NCBI GenBank assembly: GCA_035524095.1
Contig: DATKPK010000117.1
Span: forward strand, 1-24,280
Direction of reading: 5' to 3'
Source: DATJUF01 sp035524095
GTDB lineage: Bacteria > Desulfobacterota > Binatia > Binatales > Binataceae
DNA: 24,280 bases
Shown: positions 23,122 through 24,280 of the stretch, in pieces
Numbering within the stretch: position 1 is the first letter of the stretch
Layout: the number at the start of each line of letters is the position of its first letter
Notes under the pieces: model-generated
What the model saw: only the letters and a program-made list of their open reading frames with translations
What the model was told of the DNA's origin: nothing
The model's database searches: none
Position numbers and translations under genes: made by a program

Positions 23122-24280
23122 GCACCTTGCGCGAGTGTTTCACGTGAACCGCGCCGTTGGCGTCACCGCTCGAAACCGCCTCGAGAAGAGACTCCTCCGG
23201 AGCGAGAGCAGGTAGAGCGCGAATCAAGTGCGATCGGCGCTCCGTCAAACCAGTTACGGCAGCGCGCATATGATCGGCAAGCTTGCGATAGGCGCCAGTG
23301 CCCTCCACTCCTTCGGCGATCGCGTATAACTCGGCAGCCGTCAGAACGGAACCAATCAGGACCTCGACCGGAGCATGACGGGGCAATAAGCGGCCCTTAC
23401 CGAGCACATCGTAGGTGCCGCTGATGAGGATCGGCAAAACGTCGCATCCACTACGCAGGGCGAGATAACCCGCGCCGCTCTTGAATTCGTGAATCGTGCC
23501 GTCGGGCGAGCGGGTTCCCTCGGGGAACATCAGGACGCTGCGGCCGGCCGCGAGTTCCGCCAGCGCGTCGTCGAGCGATTCCATCTGTGCGCGCTCGCGA
23601 TCAAAGGGAATCAGGCGGGTAAAATTGGCGGCGACAAAGCGGCGCAACGAGGTATTGAAGAAATAATCCTTCGCGGCAATCACAACGAGTTCGCGGCCCA
23701 TCGAGGCCAGGGCGTGGCCGACCAGTCCGAAGTCCAGATGACTGGCATGATTCGCAACGACTAAGACATTGCGATTCGCAGGGATATTCCCGGCACCCAT
23801 GATGCGAGGCTGCAGCCATGAATCGAAGATTGCACCAAACGAGCGCCGGATCGCGCTCTCGCCGAGACGTTTGAGCGGCGCCGGTAAAGCCGGAGTGTAG
23901 GGCCGGGCGAAGCGCGCGTAGGACGGCAGTTTGGGCCGGTTCTGCCCTTGCGTCACGAGGCGTTGTAAATCCTCGACCGTGCTGACGTTCGAGAGTTCGG
24001 CGGCATTGATTTCGCGACCGGCCTTAATCGCGATGTGCTCGGCAAGTTCCGCCAGTGCAAGGGAATCGAGGCCGAGGTCTTCGATGAGACGCGTCACAGG
24101 GGATATGTGCGGTCCGCCGCTGGCGACCTGTGATAGCGCATGGACGAGCCACGGCTCGACTTCAGTTACGCTGACTGGAAGCGCCTCGTCGTGACTCTGC
24201 AACATCCGGCGCAGAATCGCAGCGACCTCCGCACGCTTGACTTTGCGCGTGCGCGTACGCGGCAATTCGATGTCGGTGAA
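23084..24280 (-). CDS. C-terminal part of an acyl ligase / carrier protein / PlsC acyltransferase fusion (cut by window edge)
   Basis: The frame is open to the edge at 24280, so this is the last 398 residues of a longer protein. The visible start, IELPRTRTRKVKR, matches the end of AMP-forming acyl-CoA/ACP ligases, whose invariant Lys falls in such a sequence. Residues about 30-115 form a phosphopantetheine carrier domain with the attachment Ser in EDLGLDSLAL (about 73). Residues about 130-340 form a 1-acylglycerol-3-phosphate acyltransferase domain with NHASHLD (HX4D, about 177-183) and FPEGTRS (about 252-258). The tail is His/Lys-rich. It would activate a fatty acid, load it on its own carrier and transfer it to a lysophospholipid or glycerol phosphate. 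A TTG at 24265 could be called a start but would be wrong if the ligase domain continues upstream. Confidence 0.85.
   Translation of the reverse strand, partial: FTDIELPRTRTRKVKRAEVAAILRRMLQSHDEALPVSVTEVEPWLVHALSQVASGGPHISPVTRLIEDLGLDSLALAELAEHIAIKAGREINAAELSNVSTVEDLQRLVTQGQNRPKLPSYARFARPYTPALPAPLKRLGESAIRRSFGAIFDSWLQPRIMGAGNIPANRNVLVVANHASHLDFGLVGHALASMGRELVVIAAKDYFFNTSLRRFVAANFTRLIPFDRERAQMESLDDALAELAAGRSVLMFPEGTRSPDGTIHEFKSGAGYLALRSGCDVLPILISGTYDVLGKGRLLPRHAPVEVLIGSVLTAAELYAIAEGVEGTGAYRKLADHMRAAVTGLTERRSHLIRALPALAPEESLLEAVSSGDANGAVHVKHSRKVHGHHQSHRSAKG

Overview
The window holds 25 protein-coding genes, tightly packed on both strands, with no tRNA, rRNA, CRISPR array, insertion sequence or prophage that I can see. 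Base composition (about 58-60% GC where sampled), strong Shine-Dalgarno sites, several TTG starts and the mix of CoA-thioester, lipid and housekeeping genes suggest a chromosomal segment from an uncultivated, probably soil or sediment bacterium with a broad acyl-CoA catabolism. A Desulfobacterota/Binatota-like or proteobacterial source is a guess, since no phylogenetic marker is decisive here. No intergenic stretch exceeds 300 bases.

Left part (1-8270): two adjacent family III CoA-transferases (minus strand) diverge from an operon of enoyl-CoA hydratase, short-chain dehydrogenase and a single-domain rhodanese. This looks like a degradation module in which an acid is activated by CoA transfer, hydrated and oxidised. 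Next come a TetR-type regulator and a ferritin-like di-iron protein on the minus strand, with a 16-bp inverted repeat (AAGCAA-N4-TTGCTT) upstream of the di-iron gene. An alpha/beta hydrolase with a long helical N-terminal part reads away from it.

Middle part (8285-16834): a stand-alone MurF-like ligase with unusual active-site residues, purE, a secreted protein of unknown function, a zinc-independent MDR oxidoreductase, a four-helix membrane protein, a second enoyl-CoA hydratase, a D-aminoacylase-type amidohydrolase ending in a textbook Rho-independent terminator, and a cyclase (kynurenine formamidase-like) hydrolase.

Right part (16862-24280): two tandem copies of a small, AT-richer JAB/MPN (M67) metallopeptidase gene, whose ends are about 94% identical while the middle is only about 60% identical. 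They converge on a seven-gene minus-strand run. In transcription order that run is: a fusion protein cut by the window edge (end of an AMP-forming acyl ligase, then a phosphopantetheine carrier, then a PlsC-type acyltransferase), a secreted S1/P1-nuclease or zinc phospholipase C fold protein, a dual-specificity phosphatase, a phosphatidylcholine synthase (Pcs), an N-formylglutamate-amidohydrolase-like two-domain protein, an HExxH metallopeptidase-like protein and an exported type 1 copper cupredoxin. The first four of these make biochemical sense together as a glycerophospholipid synthesis and remodelling unit. The two-domain protein may belong with them. This run and the mosaic JAB pair are the least ordinary parts of the window.
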